Assembly (NCBI RefSeq): GCF_001695575.1
Contig: NZ_LUAX01000001.1
Span: forward strand, 1,426,001 to 1,490,000
Direction of reading: 5' to 3'
DNA: 64,000 nt
Source of the DNA: Vibrio europaeus
Lineage (GTDB): Bacteria; Pseudomonadota; Gammaproteobacteria; Enterobacterales; Vibrionaceae
The position numbers and the translations under genes are program-made. The notes below the pieces were generated by a model that did no database searches, was not told the origin of the DNA, and saw only the letters and a program-made list of their open reading frames with translations. Of this stretch, positions 9,507-17,813 are shown piece by piece; positions within the stretch are counted from its first letter, which is position 1, and the number at the start of each line of letters is the position of its first letter.

Positions 9507-10772
9507 TTAAGGCTGCATTAACGCGGGTAGAAGTAGCGCCATTAGAGGGATCTGTTGACCATTGCCAAACACCAAATTACCTTCTTTTAGCTCAGCTTGA
9601 ATCTGATACCCCTTATCCGTTTCCTGAACCAGTTCCATCGCCATTGCTTCGTCGACGCCCTGCTTAATAAATGGGTATTGAGTCACAAGTCCACTGGAGA
9701 AGAAAGTATCGAGATCACCCGTTAACGCTGGCAAAATCATCGCCGGGTTTTGAGTCACATTGTCAGTGCCTTGTGGGACAGTGATCTTCCATTTAGATTC
9801 AAACTCACTCTCTTCACCTAGCTTGACCGCCATTTTATTCATAGCGAAGTAGAAACCTTTAGAAAATAGGCTTTCTACGTAAGGTATCGCTTCTTCGATA
9901 TCCGCGTTGGTCGGCATCGGGTTATTTTGGTACAGGTTCATCAAGTGTTCAAAAGCAACACTGTCTAAATCACCAAAAGAGAGATCGATAGAGACGCTAT
10001 CAACGTTACCGTCTTCCATAACCAGTTTATTCATATCAACGATATGTTGGCTACTTACGGTCTTTGCCATCTCATCAAATGAACTTAAGAAGGTGTACTT
10101 GCTGTCACTTAAAGAGAACAGCGGTGATTGATCAACATTCAACACAGACGCCTCTGCCAGATTAAATGTCTGTTCACCAATCCAGAAGCTATTCATCTTC
10201 TTGCCTTGACCTTGCCCTGTTAGGCCAGACAACAACATCTTCTCACCCGAATTGAAATCAATTTCTACCGAAGGAATATCAAGATCATAGCTAACATCAC
10301 CCAGTACGCTGACGTGCCCTTTCAAAGTAGAAGGAGTGACAGAGACAATCGCGCCATCAGGCCCTTCAGTGACTTGATTCCAATTCGCCAGACTAAGCAC
10401 GTAATCGGTATTGCCGTTTAGCTGAGTAACGGTATTAAGTGTGAGCGGTAAGTCTGGTGCATTTTCCATCACAGATTCAGCAGAAAGGCTAAACAGACCA
10501 TGACTAACACTACTACTCACAATCACTTCTGACGGTAAGCCATCAATCGCAAGCTGCTCTGCTAGTACAGGATCAACAATTGTGTAGCGAGTTTTAACCG
10601 TTGAGGAAAGGTATCCACGGTCGTATTCAACAATCTCCGCTTGTAGTGAGTCATTGGATAGATGAGCAACACCATCTTGAATAACGGTCTGTCCTATCTG
10701 TCCGACAGCGAGTGGCCAACATAACGCAAGCGAAATAGCACCACCAATGGCGCCAAGTTTTTTCAAATCCAT
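9507..10772 (-). CDS. YdgA-family (DUF945) exported protein
   Basis: This 421-residue protein begins with a short basic segment and hydrophobic helix (LGAIGGAISLALCWPLAVG), acting as signal peptide or membrane anchor. A long beta-rich, repeat-like domain typical of the DUF945/YdgA family follows. Blocks such as VKTRYTIVDP, VSHGLFSLSAESV and ILPALTGDLDTFFSSGL are visible, and the protein ends in a hydrophobic PLMALLLPALMQP stretch. YdgA proteins are envelope proteins whose biochemical role is not established. It lies alone between serC and the kinase genes. The family call is fairly sure. Confidence 0.85.
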   Translation of the reverse strand: MDLKKLGAIGGAISLALCWPLAVGQIGQTVIQDGVAHLSNDSLQAEIVEYDRGYLSSTVKTRYTIVDPVLAEQLAIDGLPSEVIVSSSVSHGLFSLSAESVMENAPDLPLTLNTVTQLNGNTDYVLSLANWNQVTEGPDGAIVSVTPSTLKGHVSVLGDVSYDLDIPSVEIDFNSGEKMLLSGLTGQGQGKKMNSFWIGEQTFNLAEASVLNVDQSPLFSLSDSKYTFLSSFDEMAKTVSSQHIVDMNKLVMEDGNVDSVSIDLSFGDLDSVAFEHLMNLYQNNPMPTNADIEEAIPYVESLFSKGFYFAMNKMAVKLGEESEFESKWKITVPQGTDNVTQNPAMILPALTGDLDTFFSSGLVTQYPFIKQGVDEAMAMELVQETDKGYQIQAELKEGNLVFGNGQQIPLMALLLPALMQP

Positions 10773-10945
10773 GGTAATAACGTCTTATATTGTGATTTCA
10801 TTAAGTCTACACCAAAAAACATTGAGTTAAATCAGAGTATTGGCTTTCTCTGTAAATCATACGTAAATCTCATACTTAGCTCCCAATACTCTTGTGCCTT
10901 CCTTGGTAGAGTAGAAATTGTCGATGTTTAAATTGTAGCCTAGTC

Positions 10946-12895
10946 GTGAACCCATTCTCTGTAATCTGTTTAGATAACAATCCAATAAGCGTAGAACAGC
11001 TTAGGCGAGAGCTAAGCCCGCTCTCTTCCAAGTTCGACCTTCATACGGCAGATAGCATCGAAGACGCGCATGCAGCACTAGAGTATTGTTTTGAGCAAAA
11101 ACAAACCGTTGCCTTAGTCATCGCAAGCCATCATGAGAATTTCAATGGTGCGGATTTTCTGGTTCAACTCGACAGAAATACCCACACCCAAAGCGCTCGA
11201 AAAGTGCTGATAAGTTGCGGCCAAGACATTCAAGCCATTTTGTCCGCGGTTAATGAAGGCCGTTTAGATCACTGTCTAACCAAGCCCTTGCAAGATAATT
11301 TAGTGCATAAAACGGCGCAAAAAGAGCTCACGACTTTCATCCTCGAAAATGATAAAGAGAACTTGCTGTCCTATAGCCAAGTGCTCGATCAACACCGATT
11401 GCTTCGGGCTCATATTGAACAAAAAATGCGAAGTTATCGTGAAGGATTTATTTCTGATCATCACAGTCTGTCTGACCAAGAACTTGTTGAGAAAGTCACC
11501 TCTGCGTTGCTCGATTTTTTTGCGCAAGAAGATGAAACCCAAGCTTGTCGCACATACTCCCCAGAGCATTTGCTAACTATCGAAGGCGAAGAGAACCAAT
11601 TTCTTTGGTTTATTACCAAGGGCGAGGTGGCTCTGTATAAGAAAGACGATGTCGGCATGCAACGTGAGGTGGTGAGACATACTCAAGGCAACATTGTTGG
11701 TGGTATGTCATTTGTCACAGGTGAGCCCTCTTTTTCTACTGCGGTGACGCTTTCGCAAACAGAGGTTATTAAGCTAGACCGCGAAGTCTTCTCCAAAGTC
11801 ATGCACTCCAATATGACGTTGCTGCCTCTCTTCACTAACTTACTGCTAAGACATTTTAACCGCCGCCTCCAACGCAGCATTAATACCAAGCTAGAGCTGC
11901 AGAAAACGCTTGAGTCACTTGAGTCGGCTCATCAACAACTGATTGAACGAGAGAAAATGGCTATGTTGGGTCAACTCGTCGCTGGAGTCGCCCATGAGCT
12001 CAATAACCCCATCGCCGCCATCTTAAGAGGTACAGAGACGCTGACTAACAAAATCCAACAATTGGTTGATGATCGTTCTATCGAAGAAGTCGGCATGGAT
12101 GGCATTGCAGTGCTGAAAGAAGGCCTCAACCAAAGACCTCGCTCAACAGCAAAAGAGCGTGAGCTCACTAAGATATTAGATGGACAGATACAAGATCGTC
12201 GCCTCGCCAAGAAGTTGGTCAAACTAGGGCTTGAAACCGACAATAAATGGATTGAGCTTGCGACAAATCAGCCGCAGCAAGCCCAGCAAACGCTTGAGCG
12301 CTTAGAAGATTATCATTTAGCGGGCGCCACACTGCGCTCAATTAACGTCTGCGCCGGACGAATTGCCGATATGGTAAAAAGCCTGAAAGGTTATGCTCGA
12401 CCTGACGACGAAAAACTTCACCTGGTCGATATTCACGAAGGCATTGAAGATACCTTAGTCATTTTTGAAAACCGCTTGAAGTTTCATACGGTTGAACGTC
12501 TTTATGAGGACATCCCTCAAATACAGTGCCAACCTATCGCCTTGCAGCAGGTGTGGACCAACTTAATTTCCAATGCCATTGATGCTTTTCCAGCCAAAGG
12601 CGAGCTTAAAGTCCAAACTCAAAAACTGTCCCGCTGTGGGTGTGATTGGGTGGTTGTCTCTTTTACCGATAATGGTTGCGGAATTGCACCTGCCACTCAA
12701 CAGCAAATGTTTACCCTTAACTTTACCACCAAGAAAGAAGGCAACTTTGGTTTAGGCATCGGCCTTTCCGTGTGTCAACAAATTGTCCACCAACATGGAG
12801 GGCAGATTAAGGTTGATTCTGTGGTTGGTCAATTTACTAAGATGTCAGTTTGGTTACCCTTTTGCCAAGTGCCACCGATCGTCAAGGAGCTCTAA
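10946..12895 (+). CDS. Sensor histidine kinase with degenerate receiver and cyclic-nucleotide-type domain
   Basis: This 649-residue soluble kinase has no transmembrane segment. Residues 1-120 look like a receiver that has lost its phospho-acceptor Asp (Ala60/Ser61 stand there) but keeps K113. About 200-300 is a cyclic-nucleotide-binding-like barrel (LWFITKGEVALY, GGMSFVTGEPSFSTAVT). A coiled helix leads to the phospho-acceptor H350 in GVAHELNNPIAAIL. A stretch of roughly 90 residues then separates this helix from the second dimerisation helix (INVCAGRIADMVKSLKGYAR). The ATPase follows (NLISNAIDAF, FTDNGCGI, GLGIGLSV). The only good start is GTG 10946, without a clear ribosome-binding site. 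The stop touches the ATG of the response regulator, its likely partner. Confidence 0.88.
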   Translation: MNPFSVICLDNNPISVEQLRRELSPLSSKFDLHTADSIEDAHAALEYCFEQKQTVALVIASHHENFNGADFLVQLDRNTHTQSARKVLISCGQDIQAILSAVNEGRLDHCLTKPLQDNLVHKTAQKELTTFILENDKENLLSYSQVLDQHRLLRAHIEQKMRSYREGFISDHHSLSDQELVEKVTSALLDFFAQEDETQACRTYSPEHLLTIEGEENQFLWFITKGEVALYKKDDVGMQREVVRHTQGNIVGGMSFVTGEPSFSTAVTLSQTEVIKLDREVFSKVMHSNMTLLPLFTNLLLRHFNRRLQRSINTKLELQKTLESLESAHQQLIEREKMAMLGQLVAGVAHELNNPIAAILRGTETLTNKIQQLVDDRSIEEVGMDGIAVLKEGLNQRPRSTAKERELTKILDGQIQDRRLAKKLVKLGLETDNKWIELATNQPQQAQQTLERLEDYHLAGATLRSINVCAGRIADMVKSLKGYARPDDEKLHLVDIHEGIEDTLVIFENRLKFHTVERLYEDIPQIQCQPIALQQVWTNLISNAIDAFPAKGELKVQTQKLSRCGCDWVVVSFTDNGCGIAPATQQQMFTLNFTTKKEGNFGLGIGLSVCQQIVHQHGGQIKVDSVVGQFTKMSVWLPFCQVPPIVKEL

Positions 12896-13393
12896 ATGAA
12901 CAAATACCTTATTTTATGTGTCGATGATGAGCGAGAAGTGCTAGACAGCGTAATGCAAGATCTTGATTGTTTTGAAGAGCACTTCATTGTTGAAGCCGCG
13001 GAATCCGTCCAAGAAGCCAAGGAGCTCATTGCAGAGTCTGAGCGCGAAGACGTAAAATTGGCGCTGATTCTGTGCGACCACATTATGCCTGAGCAAACCG
13101 GTATTCAGTTTTTGATCGAACTGAATCAAGATGAGTCGACAAAGCCCACTAGAAAACTCCTTCTTACCGGACAAGCAGGATTAGAAGACACGGTAGAAGC
13201 GGTTAATCATTCAAGCCTAGACTTCTATATTGCGAAACCTTGGCAAGGTGATGAGCTTCGCCAGGTACTAAAAAACCAACTGACTACTTATATGATCGAA
13301 CACGAGCCGGACTTAATGCCTTGGGCATCGGCTTTAGAAACCGAGCGAGTATTTGAAGCCATGGCTAAAAATCGACTCTATTACGGTGAGTAA
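12896..13393 (+). CDS. Receiver-domain response regulator partner of the kinase
   Basis: This 165-residue receiver has acidic residues D10-D11, phospho-acceptor D61 (LILCDHIMPEQTG), T91 (LLTGQ) and K114 (IAKPW). About 40 residues follow the domain (LKNQLTTYMIEHEPDLMPWAS) and contain no DNA-binding or enzymatic domain that I recognise. The gene begins directly at the TAA of the kinase (TAAATG), so the two are co-translated. The output probably works through protein contact; the target is unknown. Confidence 0.9.
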   Translation: MNKYLILCVDDEREVLDSVMQDLDCFEEHFIVEAAESVQEAKELIAESEREDVKLALILCDHIMPEQTGIQFLIELNQDESTKPTRKLLLTGQAGLEDTVEAVNHSSLDFYIAKPWQGDELRQVLKNQLTTYMIEHEPDLMPWASALETERVFEAMAKNRLYYGE

Positions 13394-13559
13394 ATGACCA
13401 TATATGGCATATGAATTGCTTAAATCAATAATTAACGACAAAACAATGACATTTTTATAGTGACTATTGCTATGATGCATTATCATGTCGTAACTAATGT
13501 CATGGCGCTGATGTCGCTTAAGACCAAGGAAATTAACGAGATATAGGTTTATCGTCCAT

Positions 13560-14126
13560 ATGCGTAAAACAATCTTAGCTGCAGCCCTTGTGCTTGCATC
13601 TGGTCAAACAATTGCTCAAACGGACCCTAACAGTCCTTCTGTAATGAGCAACTTCAATTATGACTACGTAGAGGCTCGAATCGGTGCTAGCCCAGTCACT
13701 TTTGGTGCCGCGATGAGTAAGTCTATTCACCCTAACGCACATGTAATCGGTCGCGTCGATTCTGAATTTGAAGGCGATTACGACGCAGCAGCCGGCTTTG
13801 GCTTCCATGCACCAATCAACAACTGGGCAGATTTCACTGGTGAGATGCTTTTACGTCTTGTCGACACGGGTAATGAAAGCCGTTTCGGCTTGGATCGCGG
13901 TACAGAAACGGGAATGGAGCTAAACCTTGGCGTTCGTCAATGGCTTGGTCCTCAGTTAGAGGTTGGTGGTAAAGGTAGCTACATTTCCATCGATAATAAG
14001 AAAGAATGGGCAGGCTCAGCATACGCTCGCTTCCATTCAACTGAACTATTCTCACTAGGTGCCGAAGCTCGTATCAATGACTTCTACGGTGACCAGCTAA
14101 TGTTCACAACTCGCTTTAAATTCTAA
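13560..14126 (+). CDS. Small outer-membrane beta-barrel protein, function unknown
   Basis: This 188-residue protein has a clear signal peptide (MRKTILAAALVLASGQTIAQ) and alternating amphipathic strands (VEARIGASPVTFGAAM, FTGEMLLRLVD, GMELNLGVRQWL). It ends in Phe (FTTRFKF), as expected for a BamA-inserted barrel of about eight strands. I do not recognise a named family. It has its own upstream region of 166 bases and a strong terminator shared with tfoX, so it is transcribed alone or with the two-component genes. Confidence 0.75.
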   Translation: MRKTILAAALVLASGQTIAQTDPNSPSVMSNFNYDYVEARIGASPVTFGAAMSKSIHPNAHVIGRVDSEFEGDYDAAAGFGFHAPINNWADFTGEMLLRLVDTGNESRFGLDRGTETGMELNLGVRQWLGPQLEVGGKGSYISIDNKKEWAGSAYARFHSTELFSLGAEARINDFYGDQLMFTTRFKF

Positions 14127-14141
14127 TCGAGTCCAAGATCG

Positions 14142-14172
14142 AAAAAACCGAGGTTAATACCTCGGTTTTTTA
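14142..14172. terminator. Bidirectional terminator between outer-membrane gene and tfoX
   Basis: A-run, stem ACCGAGGT pairing with ACCTCGGT around a short loop, then a T-run. The arrangement is symmetric and can stop transcription from both convergent genes. Confidence 0.9.
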
Positions 14173-14234
14173 TTGCAAATCCTTTTGCATTTGAGCAGTT
14201 CGCTTCTTAATTTTGACTCCGAAGCGATAAGAGA

Positions 14235-14822
14235 TTAGTGGCAACTCGCCAATAGTTGACGCTTACGTGGCTCTTGAATGAGCTTCCAATGAATACCTTC
14301 GATTGCACCAGCAAATTTCCACAGCAGCTTTACATCCACATCACTGCCATACGCTTGTTTGACTCGTGAAAAGACCGCAGGAGCGCCAAGTTCTAAAAAG
14401 GTATCAACATCCTCTACCCCTGCCTTTTTCACCATACGTTCTAAGGTCAGTTGCATATTAGGCAGATCACGCAAGCGTCGGTTCGCTGATGAACGCTTAA
14501 ACTCACGCTGCGATACGGAAAAATTTATAGATTGTTCTACTAGCTCACTTAGTCGTTGATGTTGGCTCGAAAAAAGCTGGGTTATATCGTAATAATTTAC
14601 CGTCGCTGTGGTCTGTTTTTTAACATGACGGTATTTCTCACAACCTAGCTGGTTAAGCGTTTCATCTAATGCTTCTCCACCTCTGATGAATATTTTGTCT
14701 GTACTGATTAGTGCAAACATTGCCTCGTCTCTAAACAACCCAGTACCACCAAACATAGATCGTTTTTGAAAGTCGCCAAACTTTTGTACGTATTGAATAA
14801 ATTGTTGCTCTGTCATATCCAT
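14235..14822 (-). CDS. tfoX: TfoX/Sxy-family competence regulator
   Basis: In vibrios TfoX switches on natural competence and type VI secretion genes on chitin, acting with CRP. The 195-residue protein has an N-terminal TfoX domain (FGDFQKRSMFGGTGLFRD, MFALISTDKIFIRG) and a C-terminal helical domain (LRDLPNMQLTLERMVKKAGV, LWKFAGAIEGIHW). Its neighbourhood near serC is like that of V. cholerae tfoX rather than tfoY (as I recall). Two in-frame starts exist. ATG 14822 is only three bases after AAGGA, while ATG 14816 (MTEQQ) is at nine bases and may be the true start. A CRP-like site lies about 200 bases upstream. Confidence 0.9.
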   Translation of the reverse strand: MDMTEQQFIQYVQKFGDFQKRSMFGGTGLFRDEAMFALISTDKIFIRGGEALDETLNQLGCEKYRHVKKQTTATVNYYDITQLFSSQHQRLSELVEQSINFSVSQREFKRSSANRRLRDLPNMQLTLERMVKKAGVEDVDTFLELGAPAVFSRVKQAYGSDVDVKLLWKFAGAIEGIHWKLIQEPRKRQLLASCH

Positions 14823-15018
14823 TGATCCTTAATCAAATACCCCGATTAGTTATGATCACCAGATAGCAGCAGTAATAAGCGAAAAATTTAAAACTCAACC
14901 AAACTATGGTGTTAGTTATTATTTAGCTTGATTGATAACAAGTACTAAGAATGATAGTTAACGAAACAAAATAAGTCTGTGCATTTGTCACACCAATGAC
15001 ACTCAATCAATCTCATAT

Positions 15019-15034
15019 CGTGAACATTATCACA
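15019..15034. promoter_or_regulatory. CRP (cAMP receptor protein) site candidate
   Basis: CGTGAACATTATCACA matches the CRP consensus TGTGA-N6-TCACA in nine of ten defined bases. It is centred about 204 bases upstream of the tfoX start and about 150 bases upstream of the HDOD gene. Direct CRP control of tfoX is known in vibrios, which supports the call. Confidence 0.6.
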
Positions 15035-15131
15035 AGTTAATATATTAACTTAATTGCAAACTGAGTCAGATAACGAGATAAAATGCTGCGCGAATTATCA
15101 ATAACTAATATCAATTGTTTGCTAATATATG

Positions 15132-15147
15132 GTGTAAGACGTTACAC
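15132..15147. promoter_or_regulatory. Palindromic operator candidate before the HDOD gene
   Basis: GTGTAAGACGTTACAC is a perfect 6-bp inverted repeat with a 4-base spacer. It lies 30-46 bases before the ATG at 15178 and just downstream of a TAATAT -10-like box at 15123-15128. The binding factor is unknown. Confidence 0.35.
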
Positions 15148-15177
15148 TGTCAGTAGTAGCATAACCTTATAGTGTAT

Positions 15178-16098
15178 ATGAACCACTTATCCTTCTATTG
15201 GCTGCCCGAGAATGGCGAGCTATTAATCAAAGGTATTGAATCTGAGTTTTCAACCTTGATTGAACACTCAATCAAGTCACGTACTATCTCGCTCCCTCCG
15301 ATTTCTGACGTAGTACTAAAGATTCAACAACTTTGCACCCAAGACACTACCACTGTCTCTGATGTGGCAGACAGTTTACTTGAAGATCCCGGCCTAGCTG
15401 CCATCGTCATTCGTGTTGCCAACTCGGTCATTTTCAATCGTCGTAATATCACTTGTACCGATCTCGTCACCGCAGTATCTCGACTCGGCATTCTAAGAGT
15501 GCGAGACATAGTCACTGCCCAAGCAATAGAGCAGCTCAAACACTCTGTCAATCTGAGCCAATCGTGTAATCAAGTTTTGGTTCAAAGTGCAATGAATTCT
15601 CGCGAGTTGGCTGCCACTATGGTGTTAGTAGTACGAGGCTTTAAAGAGTCGGGCTCGCCAAGTTACAATCACTTGGAAACCGATAAAGCACTACTAACAG
15701 GTCTACTCGCGGATATTGGCCTGTTCTGTATAGTCAATGAGTACCACAACTATTTAGAACAAGGTAATTACCTCAATGAAGAAATTGCCTTCCAAATTTT
15801 CGATCGTCAGTGCTCAAACGCTAGTAAGCTGGTGTTAGAGAGCTGGGGATTTGATAACGACTTCCTCGCCGTCGCTTGTAACCAGGTGATTGACAAAACA
15901 GACGTGTCAGTAAGTTATCTTGACGTCGCACGCATCGCCAATCATATCCTGATGTTCCGTCGCCAAGATGAGCAGATCACTGAACATACGGTTGAATTTG
16001 ACATTACAGGCGCAGATATACTGTACAAACTCAGTAATTTAAGTGATATTGAGTTCAATACACAGATAGATGAACTTATAAGCGCGAGTGGTCTGTAA
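15178..16098 (+). CDS. HDOD-domain signalling protein
   Basis: This is a 306-residue HDOD protein: RTISLPPISDVVLKIQQLC begins the domain, AVSRLGILRVRDIVTAQAIEQ is its core helix region, and GLLADIGLF is the degenerate HD site (Ala instead of the metal-binding His). It is therefore a non-catalytic relative of HD-GYP phosphodiesterases. HDOD proteins act as adaptors in signalling, often with c-di-GMP or chemotaxis systems. The frame also has GTG at 15172, but ATG 15178 is preferred. It is followed after 38 bases by lysO without a terminator, so the two may be co-transcribed. Confidence 0.88.
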   Translation: MNHLSFYWLPENGELLIKGIESEFSTLIEHSIKSRTISLPPISDVVLKIQQLCTQDTTTVSDVADSLLEDPGLAAIVIRVANSVIFNRRNITCTDLVTAVSRLGILRVRDIVTAQAIEQLKHSVNLSQSCNQVLVQSAMNSRELAATMVLVVRGFKESGSPSYNHLETDKALLTGLLADIGLFCIVNEYHNYLEQGNYLNEEIAFQIFDRQCSNASKLVLESWGFDNDFLAVACNQVIDKTDVSVSYLDVARIANHILMFRRQDEQITEHTVEFDITGADILYKLSNLSDIEFNTQIDELISASGL

Positions 16099-16136
16099 AT
16101 CCACATAGGAGATTCAGACCCTAGACAGGAAGTACC

Positions 16137-17042
16137 ATGTTTTCAGGGATGTTATTTATCTTTGCCCCACTTGTTGTGGGGTATTTCATTTCTATATCCA
16201 AAAAAGCTCTACTCGACACGATAAACTCAACCACATCAAATCTCATATACGTAATTTTGGCCTTGATGGGTTTGAGCTTAGCAGCACTGGATAATCTGGG
16301 TCAGAATCTACAATTGATCCTCAAAACAACCGCAGTCTTTTTTATTTGCTTGAGTTTAGCCAACCTAGCCGTTTTGCCTTTCATTGATAAGTGGCTACCA
16401 ATCAAAACTGATGCTAGCAATACCAAGTTGCCACTGTCTGAAATGGCTATGGAGTCAGCCAAGCTGATCCTAGTCGTGGGTGGCGGTCTCATTATTGGGC
16501 TATTGGTGCCCTTTGATCTGAGCTGGGTCGATACAGCCAGTGAATGGATTTTGTTTCTGCTGCTGTTTTTTATTGGTATCCAACTACGCAACAGTGGCCT
16601 CACGCTGCGTCAGATCCTGCTCAACAAACATGGTATGGTCATTGCGATTGTGATTATCGCAAGCTCGTTACTCGGTGGCCTTATCGCTGCGCTTATCTTA
16701 GATATCGACGTATTCCGTGGCTTGGCAATGGCTTCTGGCTTCGGCTGGTATTCCTTAGCCGGAATCTTGATGGGTGACGCTTTCGGGCCAGTGTATGGCG
16801 GCGCCTCTTTTATGATAGAGCTACTGAGAGAGTTGGTTGCATTGGTACTTATCCCTCTCTTTATCCGTACTAAACCTTGTACGTCTATCGGTTATGCCGG
16901 CGCAACCGCGATGGACTTCACCCTACCTGTTATCCAAACCACAGGCGGGGTGCGATGCGTCCCTATTGCCATTGTTAGCGGTTTCATATTGAGCTTACTA
17001 GTTCCTGTTTTAATGTTGTTCTTTGTCTCTCTTGCAGGCTAG
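16137..17042 (+). CDS. lysO: Lysine exporter LysO (YbjE) family
   Basis: This 301-residue, very hydrophobic inner-membrane protein has about eight transmembrane segments. E. coli LysO exports lysine and its toxic analogue thialysine. Family features seen here are KLILVVGGGLIIGLLVPFDL, GFGWYSLAGILMGDAFGP and the C-terminal ATAMDFTLPVIQTTGG. It lacks a separate partner gene and is full length. No lysine riboswitch is seen in the 38-base gap to the HDOD gene, so control would come from that gene's promoter or from within it. Confidence 0.88.
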   Translation: MFSGMLFIFAPLVVGYFISISKKALLDTINSTTSNLIYVILALMGLSLAALDNLGQNLQLILKTTAVFFICLSLANLAVLPFIDKWLPIKTDASNTKLPLSEMAMESAKLILVVGGGLIIGLLVPFDLSWVDTASEWILFLLLFFIGIQLRNSGLTLRQILLNKHGMVIAIVIIASSLLGGLIAALILDIDVFRGLAMASGFGWYSLAGILMGDAFGPVYGGASFMIELLRELVALVLIPLFIRTKPCTSIGYAGATAMDFTLPVIQTTGGVRCVPIAIVSGFILSLLVPVLMLFFVSLAG

Positions 17043-17095
17043 ATCGCAGGAATTGTTATTCAAAAGCTCTATATTATGCGCTTACAAGCCCAGCA

Positions 17096-17115
17096 AATTT
17101 AGCGAATGCTAAATT
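17096..17115 (+). other. Hairpin after lysO
   Basis: AATTTAGC-GAAT-GCTAAATT is a perfect 8-bp stem with a tetraloop, 54 bases after the lysO stop and 44 before the next gene. There is no T-run, so it is not a standard terminator; it may mark an mRNA 3-prime end. Confidence 0.4.
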
Positions 17116-17158
17116 AGATAATTAGAAACTATAAGAATTAGCTTTAAAAGGAATCACT

Positions 17159-17671
17159 ATGAAACGCACTATCGTTGCAATGCTGCTAGCCGCAATCTCA
17201 ACCTTTGCGGCCGCTGCTGACAATGCTTGCCTATCAAAAAAATACGACGCTTACATCGATGCCTCACTACACTGGTACGAAGATTTGTCGACGCTAACTT
17301 CAGAGCAATACCCAGAGCTTGAAGAAGTAAGCAAGTGGTTCCTAGAAGGACGTAAAAACCATTTCGAACTAAATCGTGCAGCAGTTCACTACTACCTAGA
17401 GCAAGATCCAGCAAAAGTTGCGACTAACCAAGCGGTAGAAGCTTGGCTACAGCTTGAACAGAAAGACATTAAAGTGCTTGCCTCACGCAGCGACGAACTT
17501 GGTCAACTTGCAAAAGTCACTTTTGGTGATCGCCAAGCTAAGCCGCATGAGAAGAACTACGAACTTCGCTCTGCATTTGCAGATCTTCTCAGCCATCCGA
17601 CTAAAATTGATGCAGCATTAAAACGCTATAACGCATCGATCAAAGAAGTTGAAGCGATTAACTGCAAGTAA
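17159..17671 (+). CDS. Small secreted helical protein, function unknown
   Basis: This 170-residue protein has a typical signal peptide (MKRTIVAMLLAAISTFAAAA, cleavage probably before D21). The mature part is helical, rich in Glu, Lys and Tyr, with only two cysteines (C24 and C169), placed so that they could tie the two ends by a disulphide bond. I recognise no family. AAAAGGAATCACT precedes the ATG. It has its own terminator and appears to be a single-gene unit between lysO and panP. Confidence 0.75.
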   Translation: MKRTIVAMLLAAISTFAAAADNACLSKKYDAYIDASLHWYEDLSTLTSEQYPELEEVSKWFLEGRKNHFELNRAAVHYYLEQDPAKVATNQAVEAWLQLEQKDIKVLASRSDELGQLAKVTFGDRQAKPHEKNYELRSAFADLLSHPTKIDAALKRYNASIKEVEAINCK

Positions 17672-17743
17672 TCACAAGGCTCGTAGGGGCATTTACTTTT
17701 CGACCAACTTCTGCCCGGTAAAATCTAAGATTCGAGAATTAAG

Positions 17744-17768
17744 ACGGGACTTTGCTCCCGTTTTCGTT
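17744..17768 (+). terminator. Terminator after the small secreted protein
   Basis: Stem ACGGGA pairs with TCCCGT around a 6-base loop, followed by a T-rich tract. Confidence 0.75.
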
Positions 17769-17813
17769 TAGATTGTCCCGCTGCAATAAAAATGATTAGA
17801 GCAATGTAGCTGT

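Larger units (their letters stand above)
14823..15177. other. Divergent tfoX / HDOD intergenic region
   Basis: These 355 A/T-rich bases hold the promoters of two divergent genes. I see no credible small gene. The region contains a CRP-like site (15019-15034) and a perfect 6-bp inverted repeat (15132-15147), listed separately. I cannot fix exact transcription starts. Confidence 0.6.

Noticed and set aside
14978..14992. Second CRP-like site near tfoX (TGTGCATTTGTCACA)
   Set aside because: The half-sites are one base too close and one base deviates; only a weak candidate.
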